Positions 8,768 through 17,039 of a stretch of 64,000 nucleotides of DNA are shown here, in pieces. Source of the stretch: Nocardia coubleae NBRC 108252 (GTDB lineage: Bacteria > Actinomycetota > Actinomycetes > Mycobacteriales > Mycobacteriaceae). Where the stretch lies: the NCBI RefSeq assembly GCF_001612805.1, contig NZ_BDBD01000019.1, forward strand, positions 526,521 to 590,520, in the 5' to 3' direction. The translations under genes were made by a program, and so were the position numbers. Under the pieces are notes generated by a model that was not told the DNA's origin, made no database searches, and saw nothing but the letters and a program-made list of their open reading frames with translations. Position 1 is the stretch's first letter. The number at the start of each line of letters is the position of its first letter.

Positions 8768-9274
8768 TCAGCGCAGGGCGTCGAGGTTTACCAGTTCGGC
8801 GTTGCCGTGCTTGATCAGTTCGGATTCGCCGGTGCTCGTGCGACGGAACGGGTCACCCTTTCCGGTCGTGAGCAGGCCGTGGAGGCTGGTGGTGATGTAC
8901 GCGCCCCAGGCATTCGCGCACACCTCGTAGCATTCGACCTGCGGCGCCAAACCCACGTGGGTGAAACGGATTTCGGTGCCGGCGCGGGTTTCGGTGATGT
9001 CGAAGACGACGTCGGTGTTCTCCCATTCGGCGGTGTCGGAGATGAAGGCGAGGTGGGAGTCGGTGACGTGCCAGACCAGGCGCTTGCCGGGAATCGATTC
9101 GGTGGTGGTCATGGTGCAGCGGTGGATGCCGGGAACCTCGAAACGGTAGCTGTCGCCGACCGTTCCCGAGGTGCCCTCGACGGTCTCCGACCACCACGAC
9201 CACACGTCGTTGATGGCGGCGAAGGCTTCCGCCGGGGTCTTGTGCACGGTGATCGTCGCGGTGAAGTCGCTCAT
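8768..9274 (-). CDS. SRPBCC (AHSA1/START-like) domain protein
   Basis: 168 residues with the START-like fold that forms a hydrophobic ligand cavity. Features are FTATITVHKTPAEAFAAINDVWSWWSETVEG at the start, the central GKRLVWHVTDSHLAF strand, DVVFDITETRAGTEIRFTHVGL, and a long C-terminal helix. It is the third gene of the operon 10045-8122 and lies 20 bases after the ArsR gene. Such proteins often travel with ArsR regulators, but ligand and activity cannot be read from the sequence. Confidence 0.8.
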   Translation of the reverse strand: MSDFTATITVHKTPAEAFAAINDVWSWWSETVEGTSGTVGDSYRFEVPGIHRCTMTTTESIPGKRLVWHVTDSHLAFISDTAEWENTDVVFDITETRAGTEIRFTHVGLAPQVECYEVCANAWGAYITTSLHGLLTTGKGDPFRRTSTGESELIKHGNAELVNLDALR

Positions 9275-9294
9275 GGCTTTTTCCTATGCTCGGC

Positions 9295-9624
9295 TCAGCC
9301 GTCGAGGTGGCGGCGGAGCGCGTCGAGTGGACCGTCCCAGTCACGGGACAGGGCGGCCAGGAACTGCTGGGCCACCCGCATGGGGGCGGAATCGAGGCGG
9401 TAGCGCACGCGACGCCGTTCACCGGGTTCCGCGATCACCAAGCCCGCGTCCGCAAGCAGGGCAAGGTGTTTGGCGATCGCCTGCCGGGTAATGGGCAGGC
9501 GATCGGCGAGGTCGGTCGCGGTGGCCGGACCGTCGGCGGCCAGCGCGGCTAGGACCGCGCGACGGCTCGGATCGGCCAGCGCGACGAAGACCCGTTCGGC
9601 GGTTGCCTCGGTCTCAGGCCGCAT
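9295..9624 (-). CDS. ArsR-family winged-helix repressor
   Basis: 109 residues. The single winged-helix domain begins with RVFVALADPSRRAVLAALA and has the recognition helix in RLPITRQAIAKHLALLADAGLV, followed by the wing (GERRRVRYRLD). This is the non-metal ArsR subgroup usually paired with SRPBCC/AHSA1 genes; I see no metal-binding CxC motif. The ATG at 9624 overlaps the preceding SRPBCC gene by 11 bases, so the two are translationally linked. It is the best candidate to bind the twin palindrome at 10064-10108 and repress its own operon. Confidence 0.85.
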   Translation of the reverse strand: MRPETEATAERVFVALADPSRRAVLAALAADGPATATDLADRLPITRQAIAKHLALLADAGLVIAEPGERRRVRYRLDSAPMRVAQQFLAALSRDWDGPLDALRRHLDG

Positions 9625-10045
9625 CGAGGTACTCGACGAGCTCACCCAGCTCGCTCTTCCAGCCACCGATATTGCCCTCGAAGGCCTCCTTGTGCGCGGC
9701 TTCCGGCAGCTGCGCGAAGCCGGATTCGACCACGGTGAGCCGGGTGCCCGCACCGGTCGGTTCGAGCCGGAATTCGACGTAGGTGCGGCGCGGGTCGTCG
9801 TCGGGCAGCCCGTTGATGGGCCAGGTGTAACCGAAGACGGTCGGCTCCTCGACCCGCTCCACGCGCATGTCGGCGGCGAAGCCTTCATTCCAGGTCATCC
9901 GCATGTCGCCGCCCGGGCGCAGGTCGATCTCGGCGGTATTGCCGAACCAGCTCGCGAGCCCCTCGGCGGTGGTGATCGCCGCCCATACCTTGGCGGGCGG
10001 GTGGGCGAGGTCTACGGTTCGCACGATCTGATCGGGAAATCCCAT
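9614..10045 (-). CDS. SRPBCC (AHSA1) domain protein, first gene of the ArsR operon
   Basis: 143 residues with the AHSA1-type START-like fold: IVRTVDLAHPPAKVWAAITTAEGLASWFG at the start, GGDMRMTWNEGF, YTWPINGLPDDDPRRTYVEFRL and the closing helix GGWKSELGELVEYL. The ribosome site AGGAGG precedes the ATG by 8 bases. It is the promoter-proximal gene of the operon and lies 18 bases from the twin operator. Ligand or substrate unknown. Confidence 0.82.
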   Translation of the reverse strand: MGFPDQIVRTVDLAHPPAKVWAAITTAEGLASWFGNTAEIDLRPGGDMRMTWNEGFAADMRVERVEEPTVFGYTWPINGLPDDDPRRTYVEFRLEPTGAGTRLTVVESGFAQLPEAAHKEAFEGNIGGWKSELGELVEYLDAA

Positions 10046-10063
10046 GGCGCTTCCTCCTGTGTC

Positions 10064-10108
10064 GCAACCGATTGGTTGCTACTCACAGTATGGCAACCGA
10101 TCGGTTGC
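10064..10108. promoter_or_regulatory. Twin palindromic operator of the ArsR/SRPBCC operon
   Basis: Two near-identical 16-base palindromes, GCAACCGATTGGTTGC at 10064-10079 and GCAACCGATCGGTTGC at 10093-10108, are 29 bases apart centre to centre. They sit between the end of the MFS gene and the start of the SRPBCC gene, where the operon promoter must be. The regulator is inferred to be the ArsR protein encoded at 9295-9624. Confidence 0.8.
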
Positions 10109-10116
10109 GTCAAGGG

Positions 10117-11634
10117 TCAGTGTCCACCGCTCACGCGAAAGCCCTTCGGCACCAGCCAGACGGCACCGACCGTCACCACGGCCACGACGGCGGCCGACAG
10201 ATACGACGTGGTGGTGAGGGCGGAATCGAAGGCGTGGGTGGCGGCGCCGAGCAGCTCGGTGCGCGCGGGTTCCGGCAGGTCCGAGGCGACTTCGGCGGCA
10301 CCGCCCACCGAACCGCTCGCCTGCTCCACCCGGTCGGGCGGAACGGGCAGATGGGTCATGTGCTCGGTGAAGAGCCTGGCGTGCAGGCTGCCGAGCAGCG
10401 CCACCCCGAAACCGACACCGACCTCGTAGTTGGTCTCCTCGACCGCACCCGCCTGACCCGCCCGGTCGGCGGGAACGGCACCGACGAGCACGGCGGCGGC
10501 CGCGGTGACGGCCATCCCGTCACCTAGCCCGAAGGAGACGAGCACCAGCGCCACCACCGGATACGACGTCGGTTCCGGGCTCACCGCGAGCAGCAGGAAG
10601 CCGAGCGCGACCGCACCCAGGCCGACGCCGAGCACCACGCGGACCCCGAATTTCTCCATCAGCATCGGCGTGAGCAACGACGCCGTGAGCAGGGTGAGGG
10701 CGGCGGGCAGCATCCGGATACCCGCCTGCGACGGGCTGTAGCCGTGCACGTACTGCAACCACAGCGAGATCAGGAACATGGCGGCGCCGATGGCCATCAT
10801 GGCGAGCAGGGTCGCCACGGCGGCCGCGGTGAACGCGCCGTTGCGGAACAGGCGCACGTCCAGCAGCGGATCGGCCGACCGCAGCTGGCGGCGGGCGAAC
10901 CAGGCCAGCGCGCCGACACCGATCAGCAGCATCGCCCAATCCACGAGTGTCGCTTCGCCTTTGGCCAGATGTTTGATGCCCCACGCCAGGCAGACGATGC
11001 CCGCGACGGACAGCACCGCCGAGAACCAATCGAGCCGACCAGCCTGCGGGGTCCGGTATTCCGGCAGCACCCACAACCCGACGACCACCGTCACCAGCAC
11101 CACCGGCACGTTCAGCCAGAACGCCGACGACCAGCCGAAATGCTCGACCAGGAAACCGCCGAAGATCGGGCCGACCGTCGCACCCACCCCGGCGACGGCC
11201 GCCCAGATCCCGATGGCCGTGTTGCGCTCGCGCACGTCGGTGAAGATGTTGCGGATCAGCGACAACGTCGAGGGCATCACCATCGCGCCACCGATACCGA
11301 GCAGCACCCGCCCGACGATCAGCTGCGCCGCACTACCCGCGGTGGCCGCGATCACCGAAGCGACACCGAACAGCAGAAACCCGCTGATGAACAACAACTT
11401 CCGCCCCCACCGGTCCCCCAGCGCACCGGTGGTGATGAGCAACCCGCCCAGCACGAGGCCGTAGATATCGATGATCCACAACTGCTCGAGCGGCCCGACG
11501 TGCAGATCGTCGATCAACGACGGCAACGCCACATTGAGAATCGTGGCATCCATCGCCACCAACAGCAGGCTGGCGCACAGCACCCCGAGCATCACCCAGC
11601 GCACCGACCCGTAGGTCTTCGTCTGCTCGTCCAC
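10117..11634 (-). CDS. MFS drug exporter, DHA2 (14-TM) family
   Basis: 505-residue inner-membrane proton antiporter of the EmrB/QacA (DHA2) type. The diagnostic DHA2 motif LLVAMDATILNVALPSL is in TM1, the MFS motif GDRWGRKLLF is between TM2 and TM3, and the antiporter motif C version (GVGATVGPIFGGFLVEHFGW) is in TM5. It starts with GTG at 11634. Its substrate (drug, dye or fatty-acid type) cannot be assigned. It is on the same strand as the ArsR operon and ends 8 bases before its operator, so read-through is possible but it probably has its own promoter. Confidence 0.85.
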   Translation of the reverse strand: MDEQTKTYGSVRWVMLGVLCASLLLVAMDATILNVALPSLIDDLHVGPLEQLWIIDIYGLVLGGLLITTGALGDRWGRKLLFISGFLLFGVASVIAATAGSAAQLIVGRVLLGIGGAMVMPSTLSLIRNIFTDVRERNTAIGIWAAVAGVGATVGPIFGGFLVEHFGWSSAFWLNVPVVLVTVVVGLWVLPEYRTPQAGRLDWFSAVLSVAGIVCLAWGIKHLAKGEATLVDWAMLLIGVGALAWFARRQLRSADPLLDVRLFRNGAFTAAAVATLLAMMAIGAAMFLISLWLQYVHGYSPSQAGIRMLPAALTLLTASLLTPMLMEKFGVRVVLGVGLGAVALGFLLLAVSPEPTSYPVVALVLVSFGLGDGMAVTAAAAVLVGAVPADRAGQAGAVEETNYEVGVGFGVALLGSLHARLFTEHMTHLPVPPDRVEQASGSVGGAAEVASDLPEPARTELLGAATHAFDSALTTTSYLSAAVVAVVTVGAVWLVPKGFRVSGGH

Positions 11635-11743
11635 CTGTCACCATCCTGGTCGTGATCGGTTTCCGTGGCGCTCGACCGCCCAGGTCAACGTAACCGCTCG
11701 GCGCCGGTTCCCCGGGGAAGCGCCACACCAGGTGAATGCGAAA

Positions 11744-11778
11744 ACGGCGCCTGCGACCCGGAGGATCGCAGGCGCCGT
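11744..11778 (-). terminator. Intrinsic terminator of the ssu operon
   Basis: ACGGCGCCTGCGA (11744-11756) and TCGCAGGCGCCGT (11766-11778) form a perfect 13-bp stem with a 9-base loop. On the minus strand it begins 12 bases after the ssuA stop and is followed by TTTT, a classical rho-independent terminator. Confidence 0.85.
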
Positions 11779-11790
11779 CAGGGGGCCGTC

Positions 11791-12786
11791 TCAGGACTTG
11801 TCGAACCTGGTGTCGACGTAGGAGCCGAAGTCGACCTTGCCTGGAATGGCCTTGGCGTCGGTGAAGGCGTCGGCGATCTCCTGTTCGGAGGCGATCACCT
11901 GGTCGGTGAGCTGGATCGGTTGCTTGATCGAGCGGGTCCAGGTGGTGCGGGAGGCGTCGACGCTGATCTGGGTGAGTTCGGCGTACTTCGCCGACCAGGT
12001 GTCGAGGTTGTCCGAGGACCACTTGGTCGCGGCCGCGTAGCGCCGGAAGAAGTCGGCGAGCGCGGCCGACTTGCCAGGGTCGGCGAGGGTCTTGTTGCCC
12101 GCGGCCCAGAAGTTGTAACCGTTGGCGGCCTGGTCGGCGGTGGCGATGGACTTGGCGCCGATCTCCTTCTCGGCGATGGCGGTGTAGGGGTCCCAGGTGG
12201 CCCAGGCATCGACATCGCCCCTGGTGAGAGCCGTGTAGCCGTCACCGGGCGAGAGGTAGACCGGTTCGACATCGCCGAGCGACAAGCCCGCCTTCTTCAG
12301 TTGCAGCAGCAGGTTGGCGTTGGCCGAACTGCCCTTGTAGACGGCGACCTTCTTGCCCTTCAGCGCCGCGACCGAAGCGATCGGTGAGTCCTTGCCGACC
12401 AGGATCGCATCGCCCTTGCCGGTGGCCGAGAGCGCGCCGACGATCTTGATATCGGCATCGGCGGCCGCACCGAAGATGACCGGGGTGTTGCCGGTCTGGG
12501 CGATATCGATGCCGCCCGCGCTGGCCGCCTCGACCAGCGGCAGGCCTGCGGTGAAGGTGGAGAACTCGATCTTGTAGGGCAGGTTTTCCAGCTGACCCGA
12601 CGCCTTCAGCAGCACCTCGATCGAGATCGCTTTCTGGTCACCGACTTTCAGCGTCACCGTGCTCAGGTCGACCGGCCCCGTCGGCGCGGCTTCGGTGGCC
12701 GCGTTGTCGCCGCAAGCGCTCAGCGAGAGCGCGGTGACGACAGCGAGGGCCGCGCCTATAAGGCCACGAGTCGGAATGAGTTTCAC
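11791..12786 (-). CDS. ssuA: Aliphatic sulfonate-type ABC transporter substrate-binding lipoprotein
   Basis: 331-residue extracellular lipoprotein. It begins with a signal peptide ending in the lipobox LSAC, so it is anchored by the cysteine near residue 25. The SsuA/NMT1-like binding fold starts at TVTLKVGDQKAISIEVLLKA and shows GGIDIAQTGNTPVIFGAA and DAWATWDPYTAIAE. The chosen start is GTG 12786, with AAAGG about eight bases upstream; the frame is open further but adds a non-signal sequence. It is the last gene of ssuC-ssuB-ssuA. Related proteins bind sulfonates, taurine or pyrimidine precursors; the ssuD monooxygenase is not in this window, so the substrate is tentative. Confidence 0.8.
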   Translation of the reverse strand: MKLIPTRGLIGAALAVVTALSLSACGDNAATEAAPTGPVDLSTVTLKVGDQKAISIEVLLKASGQLENLPYKIEFSTFTAGLPLVEAASAGGIDIAQTGNTPVIFGAAADADIKIVGALSATGKGDAILVGKDSPIASVAALKGKKVAVYKGSSANANLLLQLKKAGLSLGDVEPVYLSPGDGYTALTRGDVDAWATWDPYTAIAEKEIGAKSIATADQAANGYNFWAAGNKTLADPGKSAALADFFRRYAAATKWSSDNLDTWSAKYAELTQISVDASRTTWTRSIKQPIQLTDQVIASEQEIADAFTDAKAIPGKVDFGSYVDTRFDKS

Positions 12787-12854
12787 GGGAACACCTTTCG
12801 TGCTTTCAGGAAAAGGCCGGCACATCGAGCCGAACTCGGCGCGGAGCGGCCGGA

Positions 12855-13589
12855 TCAGTGCGTCACGCCTAGCAGCGCGAGCAGCCGGGCGGCGTATTCG
12901 GAGACCTCCGGTGCCGCGGTGGTGCGCGGGCGCGGGAGGTCGATGGGGACATCGGCGGCGATCCGGCCGTCGTCGAGGACGAGCACCCTGTCGGCGAGGG
13001 TGATCGCCTCCAGCACGTCGTGGGTCACCAGCAGCACGCCGAAGGCGCGCTCGGCGTGCAGGCCGAGCAGCAGGTTGTGCATGGTCAACCGGGTGAGTGC
13101 GTCGAGGGCGCCGAACGGTTCGTCGAGCAGTAGCAGGGTCGGTTCGGCGACCAAAGCCCGTGCCAGCGCGGCACGTTGGGCTTCGCCGCCGGACAGCGTC
13201 AGCGGCCAGGCATCAGCACGGGCGGCCAGGCCGACCTCGGCGAGCGCGTCGCGCGCCGCTAGTTCGTCGGTCCGGCGGTTCCGCGGTGTGGGTCGCCCGA
13301 GGGCGACATTGCGCACCACCGGCTGCCACGGGATCAGGCGGGGTTCCTGGAAGACGATCGTCGGCCTGCCGTCGACGAATACCTCACCGGCACTGGGCGA
13401 ATCGAGCCCGCCGAGAATTCGCAGCAGGGTCGATTTGCCCGAACCGCTGCGCCCGACGAGCGCGACGATCTCGCTTGCGCCGATCTCGAGGTCGATTCCG
13501 TCGAGGACGGTGCGTTCACCGAATCGTTTGCCGAGTCCGGTTATTCGTGCGGCCGCAGTTGTGCGCGGGGTGATGGTGGTGGCGGTCAT
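12855..13589 (-). CDS. ssuB: Sulfonate-type ABC transporter ATP-binding protein
   Basis: 244-residue cytoplasmic ATPase of the importer. Walker A is GRSGSGKST, the Q-loop FQEPRLIPW is typical of SsuB/TauB, the signature LSGGEAQRAALARAL and Walker B LLLLDEPFGALD follow, and the H-loop is LLVTHDVLEA. The start is ATG 13589; the frame extends upstream into a region without similarity. It lies between ssuC, with an unusual 156-base gap, and ssuA, with a 68-base gap. Confidence 0.88.
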   Translation of the reverse strand: MTATTITPRTTAAARITGLGKRFGERTVLDGIDLEIGASEIVALVGRSGSGKSTLLRILGGLDSPSAGEVFVDGRPTIVFQEPRLIPWQPVVRNVALGRPTPRNRRTDELAARDALAEVGLAARADAWPLTLSGGEAQRAALARALVAEPTLLLLDEPFGALDALTRLTMHNLLLGLHAERAFGVLLVTHDVLEAITLADRVLVLDDGRIAADVPIDLPRPRTTAAPEVSEYAARLLALLGVTH

Positions 13590-13745
13590 CGGGTGGCCTC
13601 GCAATCGAACGGAGAAGAGGAGCGGTCGGCGCGGTTGTCTCGCGGCAGCTGTGCCGACGACGGAATCGGCGCGAGAGGCGCTTCGCGGCAGCTGTGCCCG
13701 GCAGTGACGCGCGTCGCTGACCGCGCGGCGGGAGGGGCTCACACA
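13590..13745. repeat. Direct repeat in the ssuC-ssuB gap
   Basis: The only sizeable gap inside this operon holds two exact copies of CGCGGCAGCTGTGCC, at 13641-13655 and 13684-13698, 43 bases apart. No gene is evident. It may be a processing or regulatory site, or a recent local duplication. Confidence 0.4.
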
Positions 13746-14543
13746 TCAACGCACCGCCGGTCGCCATCGCAGCGCGCGCCGCTCGGCCAACCGCACCAGC
13801 GAATCCGTGAGCAGACCGAGCAGGCTGTAGACCACCAACCCGAACACCACGATGTCGGTGCGCAGGAATTCGCGGGCATTGTTGACGACGAAGCCGAGCC
13901 CCGCGCTCGCATTGATCTGTTCGGCGACGATGAGCGAAAGCCAAGCGATGCCGAGACTTTGACGCGCACCGACCAGGATCTGCGGCAGCGCACCCGGCAG
14001 CACAAGCAGCCGCAACCGCTCACCGAGGCCGAGACGAAGGGCGGTCCCGAGTTCGAGCAGCTTCGGGTCGAGCTGGCGGATGCCGGAGTAGGTGTTGAGG
14101 TAGAGCGGGAAGAACACACCGAGCGCGATCAGATAGACCTTCGGTTCCTCGCCGATACCGAACCAGATGATGAACAGCGGGATCAGGCCGAACAGTGGGA
14201 TGGTGCGGATCATCTGCAACGGCGGGTCGAGTGCGTACTCACCGATCTTGCTGAGCCCGGCCAGCACACCGAACGCCAGCGCGAGCACCGCGCCGAGCGC
14301 GAAACCGTAGAGCGCGCGCTGACCCGACACCAGCAGCGCGTCACCGAGCTGGCCGGACCGATAGATCTCGAGGCCCGCCTCGAACACCGCCGAGGGGGCG
14401 GGCAGTTTCTTGGCCGGAATCCAGCCGCTGGTGCTGCCGATCTGCCACAGCAACAGCAGTGCCAGCGGCGAGACCGCGCGCAGCAGGCCGGGTCGGCGAT
14501 ACAGCGGCCGGTCCACGGGTGCGGTGCGCGATGCAGACAACAT
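13746..14543 (-). CDS. ssuC: Sulfonate-type ABC transporter permease
   Basis: 265-residue inner-membrane permease of the BPD type with about six TM helices, including one at LLRAVSPLALLLLWQIGS and one at IVVFGLVVYSLLGLLTD. The EAA-like coupling loop TALRLGLGERLRLLVLPGALPQILVGARQSLG is present. ATG 14543. It is the first ssu gene; the VOC gene ends 57 bases upstream on the same strand, so a promoter between the two is possible but not obvious. Confidence 0.85.
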   Translation of the reverse strand: MLSASRTAPVDRPLYRRPGLLRAVSPLALLLLWQIGSTSGWIPAKKLPAPSAVFEAGLEIYRSGQLGDALLVSGQRALYGFALGAVLALAFGVLAGLSKIGEYALDPPLQMIRTIPLFGLIPLFIIWFGIGEEPKVYLIALGVFFPLYLNTYSGIRQLDPKLLELGTALRLGLGERLRLLVLPGALPQILVGARQSLGIAWLSLIVAEQINASAGLGFVVNNAREFLRTDIVVFGLVVYSLLGLLTDSLVRLAERRALRWRPAVR

Positions 14544-14600
14544 GGATGCATGGTGCCCCGCGCCCGCCGCGCCACGACAGGGTTGCGATCAGCTCGAGGA

Positions 14601-15011
14601 TTACCCCGCGCGGCTGGAAATCTGCTGCACACCCCACCCGTTGCCGTCGGGATCGCTGAAGAACACGAAGCCGACATTGTCGAGTGGGTGCGGTGTGGGC
14701 GACGGATTCACGCCGAGCACCTGCACGTCGGTGACCTCGACACCGCGGGCCACCAGTTCGGCGCGCGCCTGCTCGATGTCAGGGACCACCAGCTGCAAGC
14801 CCTTCAACGAACCCGGCGTCATCTGTGGAACCGCGCCCTTGCCGACCACGATCGAGCAGCCGGAGCCGGGCGGGGTGAGCTGGACGATGCGCACCTCGTC
14901 GGAGATCACCGTGTCGTGGTCGACATTGAATCCGAGCTTGTTCGCGTAGAAATCCTTGGCCCGGTCGATATCCGACACGGGAACGACCACTACTTCCAGA
15001 GTCCAGTTCAC
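14601..15011 (-). CDS. VOC (glyoxalase/dioxygenase superfamily) protein
   Basis: 136 residues with two beta-alpha-beta-beta-beta modules. It begins LEVVVVPVSDIDRAKDFYANKLGF, the usual VOC opening, and ends with VGFVFFSDPDGNGWGVQQI, which carries the second-module DPDGN motif. It probably binds a small ligand or metal; candidate ligands are the early Asp/His positions and a Glu-like position missing near the C-terminus, so catalysis is uncertain. It starts at GTG 15011, 57 bases after the TetR gene stop on the same strand. Confidence 0.8.
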   Translation of the reverse strand: MNWTLEVVVVPVSDIDRAKDFYANKLGFNVDHDTVISDEVRIVQLTPPGSGCSIVVGKGAVPQMTPGSLKGLQLVVPDIEQARAELVARGVEVTDVQVLGVNPSPTPHPLDNVGFVFFSDPDGNGWGVQQISSRAG

Positions 15012-15068
15012 GACGCACCTTCCACGGTTGGTCTGCCGACTCGCAACGCCGCTCAGTGTGCCACCAGC

Positions 15069-15716
15069 TCAGGCTTTCCGCTCCCAACGCCAAGCGAATT
15101 CCCCCGGCGCGGGTGGTGGACCGGGCAGCTCACCCTCGGCACGCAGGCCGTCGATCAGCAGGGCGAGGACACGGTGGCGAAGTTCGGCGGTGCGCACCTG
15201 GCCGGGCATGGTGATCGCGGCACATGCCTCGAGGATCAGGCCGATGTCCAGTGCGCTCACATCGGCGCGCAGCCGACCGGTGGCGTGGGCGCGGCGGACC
15301 AGTTCCTCGGTGACCTCGCCGGAGTGCAGCACGTCGGGCAGCATCGCGTCGTCGGGGGTGAAGGTGCCGGCCAGCCGCACGGTGAGCGAGTGCACGTCGG
15401 CGTCGACCACCCGCTCGAGGAAACCGACGAATCCGCGCCAGCCGTCGGAATCCTCCAGTGCGGCACCGGCTTCCGCGTTGTAGCGCCGTAACCCCTCGTG
15501 ACACAGCGTGCGTAGCAGCACCTCCTTGCTCGGATAGCGGCGGTAGAGGGCGCTGATGCCGACGCCCGCGCGTTCGGCGACCGCGGCGATCGGCGCGGTC
15601 GGGTCGTCGAGGAACACCGCGCGGGCGGCGTCGAGGATCAGTCCGTCATTGCGCGCGGCCTGCGCCTTACGACCGGGCAAGCGGGGCTGAGCTGGGGTTT
15701 CGTTCTGCTTCGGCAT
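15069..15716 (-). CDS. TetR-family repressor, divergent from epoxide hydrolase
   Basis: 215 residues. The N-terminal helix-turn-helix is at about residues 20-66: LILDAARAVFLDDPTAPIAAVAERAGVGISALYRRYPSKEVLLRTL. The C-terminal helical ligand domain ends in a proline-rich tail. The ATG at 15716 is used because the frame upstream runs into the operator. It shares the 89-base intergenic region, with its long palindrome, with the divergent epoxide hydrolase gene and very probably controls both. Confidence 0.85.
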   Translation of the reverse strand: MPKQNETPAQPRLPGRKAQAARNDGLILDAARAVFLDDPTAPIAAVAERAGVGISALYRRYPSKEVLLRTLCHEGLRRYNAEAGAALEDSDGWRGFVGFLERVVDADVHSLTVRLAGTFTPDDAMLPDVLHSGEVTEELVRRAHATGRLRADVSALDIGLILEACAAITMPGQVRTAELRHRVLALLIDGLRAEGELPGPPPAPGEFAWRWERKA

Positions 15717-15732
15717 GAATATCAGCCTACCA

Positions 15733-15792
15733 CTTGAAACGGAATGATCCGTTCTGTTAAGGTTGTAACAGAACGAAGCATTCCGTTTCAAG
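15733..15792. promoter_or_regulatory. Long interrupted palindrome, TetR/epoxide hydrolase operator
   Basis: Two 27-base arms (15733-15759 and 15766-15792) are inverted copies with 25 of 27 positions matching and a 6-base centre AGGTTG. Each arm begins CTTGAAACGGAATG and ends TTCTGTTA. Each arm also holds an inner GGAATGATCC-like half site, so two TetR dimers could bind. It fills the divergent promoter region. Confidence 0.85.
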
Positions 15793-15805
15793 AAGAGGAT
15801 CCGAC

Positions 15806-16939
15806 ATGACCGTCACGCCCTTCCGCATCGATGTTCCCCAGGCCCGGCTCGACGATCTCGCCGCCCGGCTGCGCAACGCGCTCTACCCGGACGAGCTGCC
15901 CGGCGTGGGCGATGCCTACGGCGTTCCCGGCGACCGGGTCCGCGCCCTGGCGAAGTACTGGCTCGAGGAATTCGACTGGCGCACAGTGGAAGCCGAACTC
16001 AACGCCTACCCGCAGTTCACCACCGAGATCGACGGCGAGAACATCCACTTCCTGCACATCCGTTCCTCGCGCGCCGATGCGACGCCGGTGATCCTCACCC
16101 ACGGCTGGCCGGGCTCGATCCTGGAATACGTGGATGTGATCACGCCGCTCACCGAGCCCGAATCCGCCGAGGATCCGGCGTTCCACCTGGTCATCCCGTC
16201 ACTGCCGGGGTTCGGGTTCTCCGGGCCCACCCGCAGCACCGGCTGGAATCGCTACCGCACCGCCCGCGCGTGGGCCGAGCTGATGACGCGCCTGGGTTAC
16301 GAGCGTTACGGCGCCATCGGCAACGACGGCGGTTCGATGGTCTCCCCTGAGATCGGGCGGATCGCGCCGGAGCAGGTGATCGGCGTGCACGTCACCCAGT
16401 TGTTCTCCTTCCCGTCCGGCGACCCGGCCGAGTTCGAGGGCATGTCGGAGGCGGATATGGCAGCGCTGCAACACCTGCAGTGGTTCCACGAGAACAAGAT
16501 GGCGTTCAACACCCTGCACAGCCAGCAGCCACAGACGCTGGCCTACGCGCTGGCCGATTCACCGATCGGCCTGCTCGGCTGGAACGCGCAGCTGTTCGGT
16601 GAATCGATCGACGCGCGGTTCGTGATCGCGAATGTGGCGCTGTACTGGCTCACCGGCACCTCCGGTTCGTCGCTGCGGTTCTACTACGAGGACGCGCACG
16701 CCGCCGAGCACCCGACCACACCGACCACCGTGCCGACCGGATTGGCCATGTTCGCCGGCGATTTCCAGTCTATCCGGCGCTTCGCCGAACGCGACCACAG
16801 CAATATCGTCAGCTGGAATTCCTACGACGTGCGCACCGGCGCGGGCGGGGCCAACGATGCGGCCGGGCACTACGCCGCGCACGAGGCACCGGAGGTGCTG
16901 GTGGGCGATATCCGGCAGTTCTTCGCCGGCCTGTCCTGA
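15806..16939 (+). CDS. Epoxide hydrolase with N-terminal EHN domain
   Basis: 377-residue alpha/beta hydrolase that adds water to epoxides. The N-terminal EHN domain covers about residues 1-110 (PFRIDVPQARLDDLAARLRN, LNAYPQFTTEIDG, IHFLHIRS). The oxyanion motif is LTHGWPGSI. The nucleophile is Asp174 in IGNDGGSMV, the cap follows, and the C-terminal catalytic His lies in GGHYAAHEAP-like sequence near the end. The ribosome site AGAGGA precedes the ATG. It is controlled from the shared palindrome by the divergent TetR gene. The substrate is unknown. Confidence 0.88.
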   Translation: MTVTPFRIDVPQARLDDLAARLRNALYPDELPGVGDAYGVPGDRVRALAKYWLEEFDWRTVEAELNAYPQFTTEIDGENIHFLHIRSSRADATPVILTHGWPGSILEYVDVITPLTEPESAEDPAFHLVIPSLPGFGFSGPTRSTGWNRYRTARAWAELMTRLGYERYGAIGNDGGSMVSPEIGRIAPEQVIGVHVTQLFSFPSGDPAEFEGMSEADMAALQHLQWFHENKMAFNTLHSQQPQTLAYALADSPIGLLGWNAQLFGESIDARFVIANVALYWLTGTSGSSLRFYYEDAHAAEHPTTPTTVPTGLAMFAGDFQSIRRFAERDHSNIVSWNSYDVRTGAGGANDAAGHYAAHEAPEVLVGDIRQFFAGLS

Positions 16940-16951
16940 GTCCCGGTGCCC

Positions 16952-16984
16952 CGGCCCACGCTCCCCTCATCGGTGCGTGGGCCG
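16952..16984. terminator. Possible bidirectional terminator hairpin
   Basis: CGGCCCACGC (16952-16961) pairs perfectly with GCGTGGGCCG (16975-16984) around a 13-base loop. It lies 13 bases after the epoxide hydrolase stop, between two convergent genes. No U-tract. Confidence 0.5.
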
Positions 16985-17039
16985 AAGCCCATTCGAATCA
17001 TGCACCAGCGCACCGACATGTGCGTAACGAAGTCGACGA

